Assembly: GCA_028554795.2 (NCBI GenBank) | Contig: CM068839.1 | Location: 45,462,940 to 45,526,939, forward strand | From: Sinohyriopsis cumingii | Lineage: Eukaryota > Mollusca > Bivalvia > Unionida > Unionidae | DNA length: 64,000 nt | Direction of reading: 5' to 3' | Shown: one piece after another, positions 29,030 to 42,216 of the stretch | How the letters are laid out: each line of letters opens with the position of its first letter | Position numbering within the stretch: position 1 is the first letter of the stretch | Notes under the pieces: model-generated | What the model saw: the letters and a program-made list of their open reading frames with translations, nothing else | Told to the model about the DNA's origin: nothing | Database searches by the model: none | Made by a program: the position numbers and the translations under genes

Positions 29030-30212
29030 CGTGACACTCAGTAATTTTCAAGATATTGTGTACACAATTCCATGTCAATCAGTAATTTTCAAGATATTGT
29101 GTACACAATTCCATATCGCTCAGTAATTTTCAAGATATCGTATACACAATTCCACATCACTCAAATATTTTCAAGATAGTGTGTACACAATTCCATATCA
29201 CTCAATAATTTTCAAGATAATGTGTACACAATTCTATGTGAGTCAGTAATTTTCAAGATAATGTGTACACAATTATATGTCAGTCAGTATTTTTCAAGAT
29301 AATGTGTACACTATTCTATGTGAGTCAGTAATTTTCAAGATAATGTGTACACAATTTTATGTGAGTCAGTAATTTTCAAGATAATGTGTACACAATTCTA
29401 TGTGAGTCAGTAATTTTCAAGATAATATGTACACAATTCTATGTGAGTAATTTTCAAGATAATGTGTACACAATTCTATGTCAGTCAGTAATTTTCAAGA
29501 TAATGTGTACGCAATTCTATGTGAGTCAGTAATTTTCAAGATAATGTGAACACAATTCTATGTCAGTCAGTAATTTTCAAGATAATGTGTACACAGTTAT
29601 ATGTCAATCAGTAATTTTCAAGATAATGTGTACACAATTCTATGTCAATCAGTAATTTTCAAGATAATGTGTACACAATTCTATGTGAGTCAGTAATTTT
29701 CAAGATAATGTGTACACAATTCTGTCAGTCAGTAATTTTCAAGATAATGTGTACACAATTCTATGTCAGTAATTTTCAAGATAATGTGTACGCAATTCTA
29801 TGTGAGTCAGTAATTTTCAAGATGATGTGTACACAATTCTATGTGAGTCAGTAATTTTCAAGATATTGTGTACACAATTCTATGTGAGTCAGTAATTTTC
29901 AAGATAATGTGTACACAATTCTATGTCAGTCAGTAATTTTCAAGATAATGTGTACACAATTCTATGTCAGTCAGTAATTTTCAAGATATTGTGTACACAA
30001 TTCTATTTCAGTCAGTAATTTTCAAGATAATGTGTACACAATTCTATGTCAGTCAGTAATTTTCAAGATAATGTGTACACAATTCTATGTCAGTCAGTAA
30101 TTTTCAAGATAATGTGTACACAATTCTATGTCAGTCAGTAATTTTCAAGATAATGTGTACACAATTCTATGTCAGTCAGTAATTTTCAAGATAATGTGTA
30201 CACAATTACAAT
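29030..30212. repeat. Minisatellite, 41-bp period, about 29 copies
   Basis: The unit AATTTTCAAGATAATGTGTA plus CACAATTCTATGTCAGTCAGT repeats with a few shortened copies. The left-end copies are more diverged, and the right-end copies are nearly identical. Confidence 0.97.
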
Positions 30213-30371
30213 ACTTATTTAGATATTACAAATTCATGTTCAGTATTCCAGTTGTAACAGCAAGCACCTGAAGGTTTATAAAAATGCCACTTAATAAAAG
30301 ATAGAAAGACAATTTTTGTCAAGATATTGAATACTAACGTTGTGTGTCAGTAAAAAGAAAAAAGACTGGTA

Positions 30372-30468
30372 TTTAGAGCTCGAGAAACAGTGCGGAAACC
30401 CTGCGTGAAAATAAGTGACACAGTGAGGAAGCAATTGGCAACCAAGGCAGCTCGTAAGGGCGCAATCC
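30372..30468 (+). pseudogene. Histone H3 N-terminal tail relic
   Basis: The frame through 30420-30465 reads RKQLATKAARK, identical to residues 17 to 27 of histone H3 (K18, K23 and K27 region). Upstream in the same frame ARETVRKPCVKISDTV aligns loosely with the ARTKQTARKSTGGKAP start. Similarity stops after the KGA that follows the match, so the globular domain is absent. This is a short decayed fragment, probably a retrocopy or a piece captured by a repeat. It is not a working histone gene. Confidence 0.75.
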
Positions 30469-30879
30469 AAGGGTTGAGGTATACGTTTTGTTACAGCCTT
30501 TGGGGTGGGGTGCATTTTGCGTACTATTTCATTTTCATTTTCATAATTTCCGTTTTTCATTTTTCAGTTTGCAAATTTTGATTAGGTGAGTTCATGAATA
30601 TTTAGTATGCACATGACCTTTTGATTTGCCTCTTCTGCAAATTTTCAAATTTCAATTTTTAAAATTTTTTTGATGACAATTGTCATATTTTTTATTTTTT
30701 TTTATTTTCTAATTTTTGTAGCTTGTTTAGTTGCAGAAATCTGCACACCTGACATTTTGATTTTGCCATTTCAACAAAGTTTAGTGGTGAGAGATCCGTT
30801 GAGTTAAGCTCACTTCAACTTATCAGTGAGCTCTATTCGGATACCAAATCATGTACAAAGGAGCATAATTAGAGGAATA

Positions 30880-32848
30880 TTTTGCAGTATGGGTAGAGAA
30901 AGGGACGGGAAGAGAATATTTAGTTGCAGACCATCCTGAAGGTTGTCAACTTCTGGACTTTGGGACAGTGAATGACTGCCCCCGACAGTCAGACATTCTA
31001 ACTGCCCTAAAACTGAAGGGAATAGCAATAGACAAGATTGAAGGGATTCAAAAAGTAGGGAAAAACAAGTGTGTGATCTACCTGAAAGATTTTGACTCTC
31101 CTGTTGTAGGCTTTGACCAGCTAGAAATCAAAGGACTTAAAGCTACGGTATCAAACGCACCTTCAATAATACGAGAGGTTGAACCAAAAACCCGTGAAAT
31201 GTTCGTCTCAGGGCTCCCTCTAGAAGTTGACAATGAAATTTTTTAAAGTAAATTCAAACAAATTCAAAGTACCAGTTAAAGCCGAAAAACTGGCCGTAGT
31301 ATGGGGCTATCAAACCGTCAAGACAGACGTGAGAATACTCACAATAGCCAAAGAAGATTCGGTGAAGATACTCACATTCTTCTATGTGCTAGGTTTCTTA
31401 TTGAAATCCTGGTACAGAGGATGTGAGCTAGAAAGGGCATGCCCTAGATGTAAAAAACAGGCCATGCACCAAGGAACTGTAAAGAACCTTACGTACCTAG
31501 CACATATGCTGCAGCAGCAGCACTAGCAGTAGGACCCACACAAATGGAAATCGTCTCGGCACTTATTGAACAGGATATCCTAAGCGAGGCTATAAATGTT
31601 CAAGAAGCCCAAATTGAGGCAAAGAATGACCAGGAAACCAATGACCATGATGAGACCTACCAAACAACCACAACTACCAATTTTGACACAACAGACGCAA
31701 ACAGCGTCCAAGCCCAAAGTGACACAACGGGAGCTCTGGGGATGAAAGACCTCGAATGGGAGGACTTTGCCACCCCCCAAAAAAACTTTTAAGTATGTGT
31801 CCTTTGAAAAAGAAGGGGACATTTTAGGATGAGGAAACTCAAGGACACCAAAACAGAAGATTGGCCGGTCGATCTGATAGGGCTGAAACCCTTCACATCA
31901 ACACCGGCCCAAAACGAAAGAAAACTGACAAATTCATCCCAGAGCCCCTCCCTAGAAGAGAAAATGAGTGGGGATGAGCTAGTCATAAACAAAACCCAAC
32001 AAACCATCATTCCGCCTGTTAGGACAATGATCATGACTAGGCACCAAAAGAATGACACGGACAAAGACAACGGCAAGAACAATGATTTGGTAAAAGACGA
32101 TTTGGAATTGAGCACGGACGAAACAGACACAGAAAATGAAAATGATTTCAACTCAATAATCCATGAAATAACAGAGGAGGAAATTCAGAGATCTAAAGAA
32201 GCTCTGGAAATAGGCCAGAGATTTACAAAAATATAAGAATAATTTGACTCTAGACTACCTATATATATTCTGACACAATTTTGAATAGGAAATTTTTTAT
32301 TAAGTGATATGGCACCTGGAAATGTGTAGCAAAAATGGTGGAAATAAACTTTCAAATTGCGACAATCAATAGCAATGGGATAGACAAAGAAAAAGTAGAC
32401 AAACTAATCAAAGAAACGGACTTTGACGAGTTTTGCTACATGAAACTGATAATGGGATTACACCGGAATTAAAATACATTTTGGAAGACAAACTAAATTT
32501 AGTAGTTATTTGTAGTGATTACATTAATGAAGACACAAGAGGAGGGTTGGCCATAATGATAATAGCTAGTTGGGAATTAATGGATGTAGAATATTTTTTT
32601 AAGGGACGCTTATTACATATTAAGATATATCATTGGCATGTAATCACCGTACACTTTCCAGCGACCAGAAGTAAAAAAAAAAAACACGCTTTTATTGAAA
32701 ACGTATTCAACTATTTGTTAAATTTTGCAATGGAAAATTTGATGGGTGGGGGGTAACTGGGTCGGTGACCAAATTGATAGGAAAACTGACTTAACAGTGA
32801 GTGATAAACTTTTTAAATCTGAAATGTTAAACTTATTTAACAAACACA

Positions 32849-32941
<93 letters not shown>

Positions 32942-35730
32942 GAAATCTTGTTCGAGGCGAACACACATATGAATTCAAACATGGACAGGGAAGCAGGATA
33001 GATAGATTTTACGGTACAAGTTTCAATCCACTGATATATGAAAACGTTATAATATCTGATTTTAAATTATCACAAAATGGTTTATATTGAATTAAAATTA
33101 GGAATAGGTGTAAGGTGTAAGTGGGGTCCGGGACAATGGAAATTAAACAACAGAATTTTATGGATATAATGAAAAATGTAATAATTTTTTTTTTTAAATG
33201 ATGAAACTGTGGACATAATAAAACAATGGGATATTTTAAAAGACACAATAAAAAAGAAAGCATCCAGTATTATAATACAAAGGAAGAAAAAATAAAGAAA
33301 GAAAGATAAAAGCCAACTAAAAATAACCTTTGAATGAGGAAGATAGGAAAATAATTGCACAAAAAGTAAAAGAAATCGAAGAAACTCAATGGAAAATAAT
33401 CAGGGCAGGGAAATTTAACGAAATATTTTATACAAACGGGAAGAATTAAGGAAAGGAGGGGAAAATATATTAGACAAAATTAGAGTTGGAAATGTAACAT
33501 ATACAGGAAAATCTGATATCCAAAATAGTATATACTTATTTTATTTTAAACAATCTATATACAACACAAAATATTGATCCTGACACAATCGACAACTACC
33601 TAAATGAAGTCGAATGTGAGATTATATCAACAGAACATAAGAAAAAATGTGATGATGTCATCTCCGATGAAGAAATATCAAAAAATATTGCTGTACTTAC
33701 AAAGAAGAAATCACCAGGGAAGGACGGTCTCACCGCGGAATTCTATCAAAAATTCCACGGTGAGCTAACGCCGATCCTAAATGCTTTGTGCAATAATATT
33801 TTCTTAAGCAAAAGGAAACAGATGTCAAAATCAATGCGGGAAGGAAGAATAACAATTATTTATAAAGGGAAGGGTGATAGAGAGGATATTAAAAACTAGA
33901 GGCCAATTTCGCTTTTAAACATAGATTACAAACTTTTAAGCAGAATATTACCCAATAGAGTAAAGACTGGATTAGGAAAAATCATAAATGTAAATCAAAT
34001 TTGCGGGGGAAAAGGGAGGGACATGCAAAGTAACATTTTAAATATAAAAACAATAATTGATTATATAAACGAAACAGGATCGAAAGGTGCCATGGTACTT
34101 TTCGATCAAGAAAAAGCTTTTGACCGATTATAACACAGCTATATACAAAATGTACTTTAAAAAATTGGCTTCGGGACAAATTTCCGTAATTGGACTGAAA
34201 TCCTCTACACGGGAATAACCTTACGTGTACAGGTAAATGGAAAATGCACGAAAGAATTTGATATACAAAGATCCGTGAGGCAAGGATGTCCTGTGTCAAT
34301 GCTATTATACGTAATAGCAATTGAAATTCTAAGCCACAAAATCCGAAAAAACACACAAATGCAAGGTATTCAAATTCCTAATCTCAAAGAAGATTTTAAA
34401 ATGCTCCAACATGCTGATGATTGAACCAACTTTATAAGATATGCTAAATCTTACGTTTATTTACAGGAAGAATTTTAAAATTTCGGTAAAGCATCTGGTT
34501 CCAAAATAAATCATGACAAAACCGAAATAGTAACAATATGTAACTGGCGCGGAAACCACCCAGTTCTCCGTCCACACCTCCTGAGAGATAAAGTGAAAGC
34601 TCTAGGAGTTCTCTTTGGTAAAATCAATGAACTAGAGAACTATAAACACTTAGTAAAAAAGATTAAAGACAATGCAAATATCTGGGCTCTAACGCCACTA
34701 TGCATCATGGAGCGTGCACAAGTAGCAAAAACATCTTTACTCAAATATAAACTATACCATTAAATCAATTGACATGGAAAATAAAAATCTGAATAAAATC
34801 GATAAAGACATAATAGACTACATATGGAGTTATAAAATGCACTACATTATTAAAGAAACATTATATAAGGAAAATAATAGAGGGGGACTGGGCATCCCCA
34901 GCCCTCTTTTATTAGAGGTTTCAAATATAATTAATAGATTTTAAAAAGTACCACCTGACCCCAAAACAGCCTGGGTGGCATTATATATCTACTGGTTTTG
35001 TTTCACAATGAGAAAGAGACCGGAGATATATAGGAATAACAACCTTACAAAAACAAAAAATAGAAGTTCCAAGACGATTTAGATATATAAAAGAAATATT
35101 ATTAAAGTATAAGTATACAATATATCTATGGCAACTGAACACAAAGAACACTTACCAATGGATAAGAGAAGACATAACTAAAAAATTAAAATGTATAGTA
35201 GAACAGGATAACTGGGGGATAAACTGGACTCCAACATGGGCAAATTGGGCAAAAATAAGGTCTTTAAAACACAAAGTCTAAGTTTTAAATATTTACACAA
35301 CGCCTGGCTTACGGGCGAAGAAGCTGTTAGACGTAGCATGATTACAAAAATACCTAAATGTCCGATATGCAAAATAACAAATTTTACCAAACTAGATGCG
35401 ATAGCCCAATGTGACAAACTAAAAATAATAGGTTAATGATAATCATGGAAATATTCAAAAAATACAAATATCATGGAAACAATATCTTTTATTTAGATGT
35501 AAAATATGAAAATAAGGTAATTAAAAACAAATAATAGATTACATTATTAAAACTATGCTATACTGTGGTCAGGTAATAAGAATAATAAAGTAGTTCAAGG
35601 ACTCATACTTTACGGGGGCAATGGAGATGGAAAGGGGTTTCGGTTTACCGCCCATGTAGGGGTGCGTTCCGTCAAGCACGGGCTGGAGCTTCAGTTTCAT
35701 CTTTCTCCTCACGGTTAAAAAAAAAATGTT
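30880..35730 (+). mobile_element. Decayed Tx1-like (L1-group) LINE
   Basis: The plus-strand order is an ORF1-like region (30968 onward: a KGIAIDKIEGIQKVGKNKC-type RRM-like fold, EMFVSGLP, a CPRCKK knuckle near 31.44 kb and an acidic Thr/Asp-rich tail), then an endonuclease start (INFQIATINSNGID, 32337), then RT motifs typical of Tx1/L1 elements: KKKSPGKDGLTAEFYQKF (about 33.71 kb), RPISLLNIDYKLLSRIL (33.90 kb), EKAFD (34.11 kb), RQGCP (34.28 kb) and QHADD (34.41 kb). A C-terminal region has SLSFKYLHNAWLTG (35.28 kb). Many stops and frameshifts break it. A (TA)n tract expands within it. The 3' end is near the A-run at about 35.72 kb. Confidence 0.88.
32851..32937. repeat. (TA)n microsatellite inside the Tx1-like LINE
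   Basis: About 43 TA dinucleotides split the endonuclease-to-RT part of the LINE relic. Confidence 0.99.
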
Positions 35731-35734
35731 GTAA

Positions 35735-36060
35735 TACAATTTTCTAACATAAAAAGCCACAGAAAAACTTTCTAGTATTTGATTTTACAAAAAAACTTAA
35801 AATTTAAAGTTTTACTACCTATATAAATAAATGGCCTTGGAATTGCGTTTTCAAAGTTTACGAACTTTATTTTAAAACATTCTAGAATTCTTTTAGCAAA
35901 TGACATTAAGTTTTCAAGACTGACCGGATGCTTCTGCTTTAAGCAATGTTTGGGTTTTGTAACAAGATGATCGTAAACTATTAAATCACAATTACGTCCG
36001 GATTTTGCAAATCAATACACAAAATAAAAATCTGTCAATTCTTTATAATTTATAATTCAA
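35735..36060. other. Gene-free AT-rich sequence
   Basis: I see no gene or repeat here. Confidence 0.45.
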
Positions 36061-36062
36061 TT

Positions 36063-36960
36063 AAATTACAACATTAATGTAAAGTGTTACGGGGAGGGGG
36101 TGTTGAACGGGAACGAGGGGGGATGGGAGGAGAGGCTATGGTTTCCTACCAACTAGGAGTGTGCCACCGCCAGAGAGCGGGCTGTAGCCCTCACCTCATC
36201 CCTCAACTCGGACATACGGCTCCAACTCCCCTTGAACATAACTAAACTTCTTAAAATTTTTAAGAATCTTATTATTCCATTTTTTCTCTCTAACAACACT
36301 CTTAAAATGTAAAGGATAACTAAATAGCATAGAACTAACAAAATTCACTATAGAAACTTTTTAGTATTAGGATGGAAACAAGGGACCTTCTTGTGGATCA
36401 AGTACGATGCATAGACGTCACAGGGCTATGTCACAAGGTGCTACGCGAAGTGGACCGGCCTGCGAAAGAAAATAAGAAAACCTCACATGAAGTAAATAAT
36501 ACAACAAAAACACGGTGACTAATAAGTTACTCTCTATTAACCACTAACAAGTCTATAAACCATTTTGGAACTTCTTTTAGATTATAAATTAAATAATGGA
36601 GAGGAGGCCGAACTCGAATAGGGAGAAACACAAATAAATAAAGAAAGTGCGTACCCGACTCGAATACAACCTGCCTCATTTTGGAAATAGACTTTAATGC
36701 GAGAAACGCCACACCATAGCCTCTGACATGAAAGGTTTTATTTTAATTTCAACTTGTAGTACACCGTTCATCTCGCCGGAATTTTAAATTGCAAATAGTT
36801 TCAAAAGTAACTAAATTTATATCAGAACAAACAAATGAATTTAAAAAGTCCATATAAAAATATATATTGAGACAACTGGGAAAAAATTTGACAAATGGTT
36901 TCGCAGTCCCTACATACAGACTATATAGCATACACACACTATAGCATGTTTCAGACTACT
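36063..36960. mobile_element. Repeat fragment sharing a block with the 62.2-kb LINE end (inverted)
   Basis: The reverse complement of about 36110-36240 (GAGTTGAGGGATGAGGTGAG, CTGGCGGTGGCACAC, CTCCTCCCATCCCCC) matches 62165-62285 on the plus strand at an easily visible level. The shared block lies in the 3' part of the minus-strand Tx1-like LINE at 62.1 kb. On the minus strand, 36.53 to 36.71 kb reads FESGTHFLYLFVFLPIRVRPPLHYL, which looks like a decayed LINE coding piece. Exact boundaries are uncertain. Confidence 0.5.
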
Positions 36961-39570
36961 ACCCTTAAGAAAACACTAGGACTCAATCAATACCCTGTCA
37001 AAATTAGTTATTAACTAAAATTTTGATCAAAATTCTTTTTTGATAATTGAAACAATCACACACATCTTAGGGGATACAAGAATACATGAAAACACTTTAT
37101 TTTTGTTGGTTAAGTGGGGTGGGGGGCATATGTCTGGTGCCCCCCCCCCAAAAAAAAAATGTAAATAGAAAACTAGAAGATATACACCTGGAGATTTGTT
37201 AACAATGGTTAACTAAATCCACACTTTTATGATGTAATCTAATTCTTTATTTGCATTATCATCATTATAAAACATTAACTTACAAGGTCAAAGCTATACT
37301 ATGTTAACACCATGCCGGTAGGCCTTTATGATTCGACGGGGCGTGTAATGGATTAGACCAAGAGAAGTGGAAAGTTAGTATACAGTTACCTGAACATCTA
37401 TACTGTCCACCTGAGAGTAAATATGATACATGTTAATCGTTATGTCATCAAAAGACGACCATTAAAGTATCCATTATCATGCACATTGTATATTATTTGC
37501 TTCTTAATTGCTTTGGCAACTGTAAAGGAATTAGGTACTGTATAAAAAAATATATGTTTTTCATACACACCTGTATTCATAGAACCACACGCATGTTTTC
37601 ACCGCCAAACTAGCAACAATGCTTTTTATTTATAGGTCTGAACAAAAATTTAAAATTGCACCTCTTTGACGGAAGACATATATCATATTTTGGGTTCTGA
37701 ACTTTTGAAATAAAGATTTTTATATAAGAATCAATCTTCATATCTTACGGTAACAAAACCAGACATTCTAGTGGTGTTGTCTTCATGTTAAAGTGTTTTA
37801 CAATAAGTTGAAGCAGAACTTATGGTAAATCCAAATGATTAGCTCGATTGGCTTTCTCTGCCTGGAATCACCATTTTATAGACTTAACCATGAATGAATC
37901 AAGCGTCACGCCGCCAACCCACATCAATGGTACATCATTTAATCTCACTACAATTGAAAATGAAATTATCTACAAACACATTGTACAAAACATACAAAAT
38001 CTGCACTATAAATCGAAATAATTTATGCGGCAAATAAAATGTTGGTTCATAACTGATGAAAGGCTGTTTACCATTCCAGGGAGTGTTTGAGACGTGCTAC
38101 AGTTGTTATAGTTGGTGACTAACGTACAGTTCGAAACGCTAACGCCAGCAAATCAGGGAGACAAACCGTTAGCTTTTCTGGATAGCTGGCATCAAGGCGG
38201 ACCTAAAGCAGCAAACCACATAGAAGTAGCACAAGGGGTTGCGAAGATAACGGGATTTGGTTAAACACCAGAAACTGAAAGTAAAAATCCAACAACTTAT
38301 CCGTGAGCCTTGCTTCAGGTTGATGTCTCCTCTGTTTCCAAGGACCTCAAGGCAAGAATCATTGTCAACTGAAGGGTTCTTAAACGCGCAAATACTACAA
38401 TAATTTTCTCTTATCACTTAATGACCGCACATCAAGAAACTAATAATTTCACACTTGTGTAATTTTATTTATTTAACTTTGCATGACTCATCAGTAAACG
38501 TTTCCAAGCCATATATTAGTATTTCGCTGCATACACTACAACATATAAAACTCCAACACCTAACGCATTACTCGATCTGGGAAATATCTTCCCAACAAAG
38601 ACTCTCAATGATGAAACAATAATCGCCAAAACCTTTACAAAAATGAAATAGAGATCTTGATACAAATAGCACATGCCATATTTTTAATTCAATACTTTGT
38701 TTTCATTTCAATTTGTTCTTTTATTTTCATAATTTAATGTAAGTAATCATATATCGCATTATGCCTTCAGTTCGCGGGATCATTGTGAGGTTAAATGCTG
38801 CATATATCGTCTACCATTTTAGGTTTTGCAAATGAAATATTTATGTTATTTATAAGTTTAATTGCCACAACAAGTTTAAGCTTTACATTGTATTATAGCA
38901 GATTGAAACAAATAAATAGACCATTCGATGTTTTACTTAGGGAAACCAATAAGAGAAAATTCCGTGATATTAACTCACTAAATGTATTTGATTAGGGTAA
39001 TTATTTAGCGCTAAGCGTCAAGACAATGGCGTGATTTTTAACATTGAGTCTCGACGAAACGTACTTACATATTTCATGTCACTCTTATCTGGGTTCATGC
39101 CCATTTGATTTTCGATGTAATCTTAAACTGCACAAATTTTGTCGACATATCAGATTAAGTTTTTTTGTGATTTTTTTTTCGCTAAATGCAAAAAGAGATC
39201 ATGATCCGTACGATGCAGACTCTCAACGATAACATTGTATGGACTTCAGCATACAGTTTGCATGTTAACTGAGCGAATAATAGCCTTCTGCACAAAGCAT
39301 GGACCCGTACTAGGGGGTAAAATTAAACATGACCTTACACTGCCTTCAATTGTGCCAAAATTGCTTTCCTTTATTTCGATTGCCTCTTTTTTTAAAACCT
39401 TGCATAGTTTCGTTCTAGCAATGTACCTTTGAAATGACAAATACAGTAAAGATTCGAGACCTCGAATACTTGGTATCACTTAACTAACAAAGTTTGTCTG
39501 ATACCATGAAAAACTCGAAAGATCGAAAAAAATCGGACCAGTTTTTTTTAACACGGAGTTCCATATTTCT
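36961..39570. other. 2.6-kb gene-free AT-rich sequence
   Basis: The short open frames here lack recognisable domains. There are small homopolymer patches (for example GGGG/CCCC near 37.11 to 37.15 kb). I see nothing else that I can support. Confidence 0.5.
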
Positions 39571-39609
39571 ATTTTGATTGTATTCTTATTGGTTATTCTC
39601 TTCATTCCA

Positions 39610-40253
39610 TTACTATTAATCATAGTTCTCCTACTACCACCAACTCCACCAGCCCTAGCAATAGCACTCTCACTACTATTGCATATACTAGCCCTAGTTA
39701 TATTACCCCCACTACCATTGCATCTACTAGCCCTAGATCTATTACCCCCACTACCACTGCATCTACTAGCCCTAGTTATATTACCCCCACTACCATTGCA
39801 TCTACTAGCCCTAGATCTATTACCCCCACTACCATTGCATCTACTAGCCCTAGTTATATTACCTCGCTACCATTGCATCTGCTAGCTCTAGTTCTATTTC
39901 CCCTACACGCATTGCATCTAATAACCCTAGTTATATTACACACCTACATTTCATCTACTAGCCCTAGTTATATTACCCCCACTACCGTTGCATATACTAG
40001 CTCTAGTTATATTTCTTCCACTCCACTACTATTTCATCTACTAGCTCTAGTTATGTAACTCCCACTATCATTGCCTCTACTAGCCATAGCTTTATTGACC
40101 CCACTACCATTGCATCTGCTAGTCCTAGTTTCATGGACACCACTGCCGTTGCATCTACTACCCCTAGTTCTACTAACCACACTACCATTTCATCTACTAG
40201 CCCTAGTTATATTACCCCCAACTACCACTGCATTTACTAGCTCTAGTTCTATC
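39610..40253. repeat. 39-bp minisatellite, block 1
   Basis: The unit CATCTACTAGCCCTAGTTAT plus ATTACCCCCACTACCATTG (39 bp) repeats about 16 times. A 13-codon period keeps all frames open; one reads ASTSPSYITPTTI, a Ser/Thr-rich pattern. It continues beyond the SINE at 40.25 kb. Confidence 0.96.
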
Positions 40254-40584
40254 GCTCCGGTGGCCTAGTAGTTAGAGCGTCGGCCTCGGAATCTGGAGGG
40301 CGCGAGTTCGAACACCAGTCTAAGTCATACGAAAGACTTATAAAAATGGTACTAACAGCTACCTCGCTATGCGGTCAGCAGTAAGAGCTTAGTGTTAGGA
40401 CTGGTCGGCCTGGTGTCAGGATAACGTGATTGGGTTGGACATCATGATACATGTCTGCGTCATGATGCCCCAGCGCAAGACATCACTATAATCTGTAACA
40501 ATGCAGAATTCGTAGCGATATGAATAAAAAACTGTTAAAGCTACGTTAACAAATCTAATCACACACACACATACACACACAGAG
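40254..40584 (+). mobile_element. tRNA-derived SINE of a type I associate with molluscs
   Basis: The head GCTCCGGTGGCCTAGTAGTT has A-box TGGCCTAGTAGT (40261-40272) and B-box GAGTTCGAAC (40304-40313). The body contains GCGGTCAGCAGTAAGAGC, GGACTGGTCGGCCTGGTGTC and ATGATGCCCCAGCG, which recalls a conserved SINE core frequent in molluscan and some deuterostome genomes. It ends with AATCTAATCACACACA. It is inserted in the 39-bp minisatellite, which resumes at 40.59 kb. Confidence 0.85.
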
Positions 40585-41230
40585 AGTCCTATTTATATTA
40601 ACCCCACTACCAATGCATCTACTAGCTCTAGTTCTATTACACCCACTACCATTGCCTCTACTAGCTCTAGTTCTATTACATCCACTACCATTGCATCTAC
40701 TAGCTCTAGTTCTATTACACCCACTACCATTGCCTCTACTAACTCTAGTTCTATTACACCCACTACCATTGCCTCTACTAGCTCTAGTTCTATTACAACC
40801 ACTACCATTGCCTCTACTAGCTCTAGTTCTATTACACCCACTACCATTGCCTCTACTAGCTCTAGTTCTATTACACCCACTACCATTGCCTCTACTAGCT
40901 CTAGTTCTATTACACCCACTACCATTGCCTCTACTAGCTCTAGTTCTATTACACCCACTACCATTGCATCGACTAGCTCTAGTTCTATTACACCCACTAC
41001 CATTGCATCTACTAGCTCTAGTTCTATTACACCCACTACCATTGCCTCTACTAGCTCAAGTTCTATTACCCCCGTATCACTACCTCTACTAACTCTAGTT
41101 CTATCCCCCCTACTATTGTATCTACTAGTCCTTGTTCTTTAACTTCCACTACCATTGTATCTACTAGCTCGAGTTCTACTACCCCCACTACCATTGCATC
41201 TACCAGCCCTAGTTATATTACCCCCATTCT
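40585..41230. repeat. 39-bp minisatellite, block 2
   Basis: This is the most homogeneous part of the array, with about 16 units of CATTGCCTCTACTAGCTCTA plus GTTCTATTACACCCACTAC. The 13-codon repeat ASTSSSSITPTTI on the plus strand and VGVIELELVEAMV on the minus strand are both open only because 39 is divisible by three. Confidence 0.97.
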
Positions 41231-42216
41231 TTTGTCACGTGTTTAGGCTCGAATAAACAATGACACACGAAAGAGTGAAAACAACAAGCTTTTAAAAATA
41301 CAATAACTTATTTCCCTGGAAAAATTCTGTAAAATTGAAACAAAATATGAACTTATGGTTTTACAGAATCAAATTCAAAAATGATCAAAAATAATCGGAT
41401 AATACAATTTTAGTAGTCCTAATAACAAAATGTTCTACTGATTTTACGTTCGAATCCCGACGAAGAATCCAAGATGGAATAAGGTGACGTATGCTACAAT
41501 CTGTAGTGTTGAAGTTTACTGTTCCTTGTAGAAATAAGAGTTATCATTCTGGTTTCTGATAGCTGAATAAATATTTATTAAAAAAAACTGTCCTGTTCCA
41601 CAATATTACATGAGCACGCGTATTTTCCGGAAAAATAACAGAATTAATCCTTTTGAATCCAAGTCATTTGAAATAACTCCAAACCAAGTAATTTAAAATG
41701 ACTCCTAACAGCACAACATACAACTAACAATTTAACAGCCCAACTTCTACTGATTAATTCTCCAAAATATGGGTTATATGGGCTTTATAAAACGTAAACA
41801 AGGGACACGTGATCATCATAGAGAACTTTATGGAAGCAAGTACTTGTTACAGCTCACGTTTACCTAGTGTGGCCCTGATGAAAACCAATCGTTCTTGCTC
41901 TAAGAAATAAAAAATAAAAAATATTGTTTATATCTTAAAGACAATGTCCCATCATGACCTTGGAAACAACAAAAAAATAAAAAAGAACTTGTTTACGAAG
42001 GTTGCTACAAATTCTGAAACAAGGTCAGGATTTAGATCAACACCTGGTGTTTATAAACTAAGTCATGGTCAAACTATTTTCTAAAAATAACATCTCTAGT
42101 GAATAAATTTACATTAAAATATAATGTAATGAAAAATAGAAAATGTAAAACTGACAAACAATTAAATTTAAATAAATATATAATAAACATATATAATTAA
42201 ATCAAATATACATAAC
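41231..42216. mobile_element. Unclassified 985-bp insertion splitting the 39-bp array
   Basis: The same minisatellite is present on both sides, so this segment was probably inserted. It begins near TTTTGTCACGTGTTTAGG and ends near AATATACATAACA. I see no coding frame, no terminal inverted repeat and no clear target duplication. It could be a non-autonomous element, or ancestral sequence between two separately amplified blocks. Confidence 0.45.

Noticed and set aside
30390-30581. 63-aa frame as a real histone-like gene
   Set aside because: Only an 11-residue H3 core is recognisable. The rest is unrelated, with a hydrophobic tail and no globular histone fold.
40593-41092. 159-aa and 149-aa frames on opposite strands
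   Set aside because: Both are translations of the same 39-bp repeat. At least one must be spurious, and neither shows exon signals.
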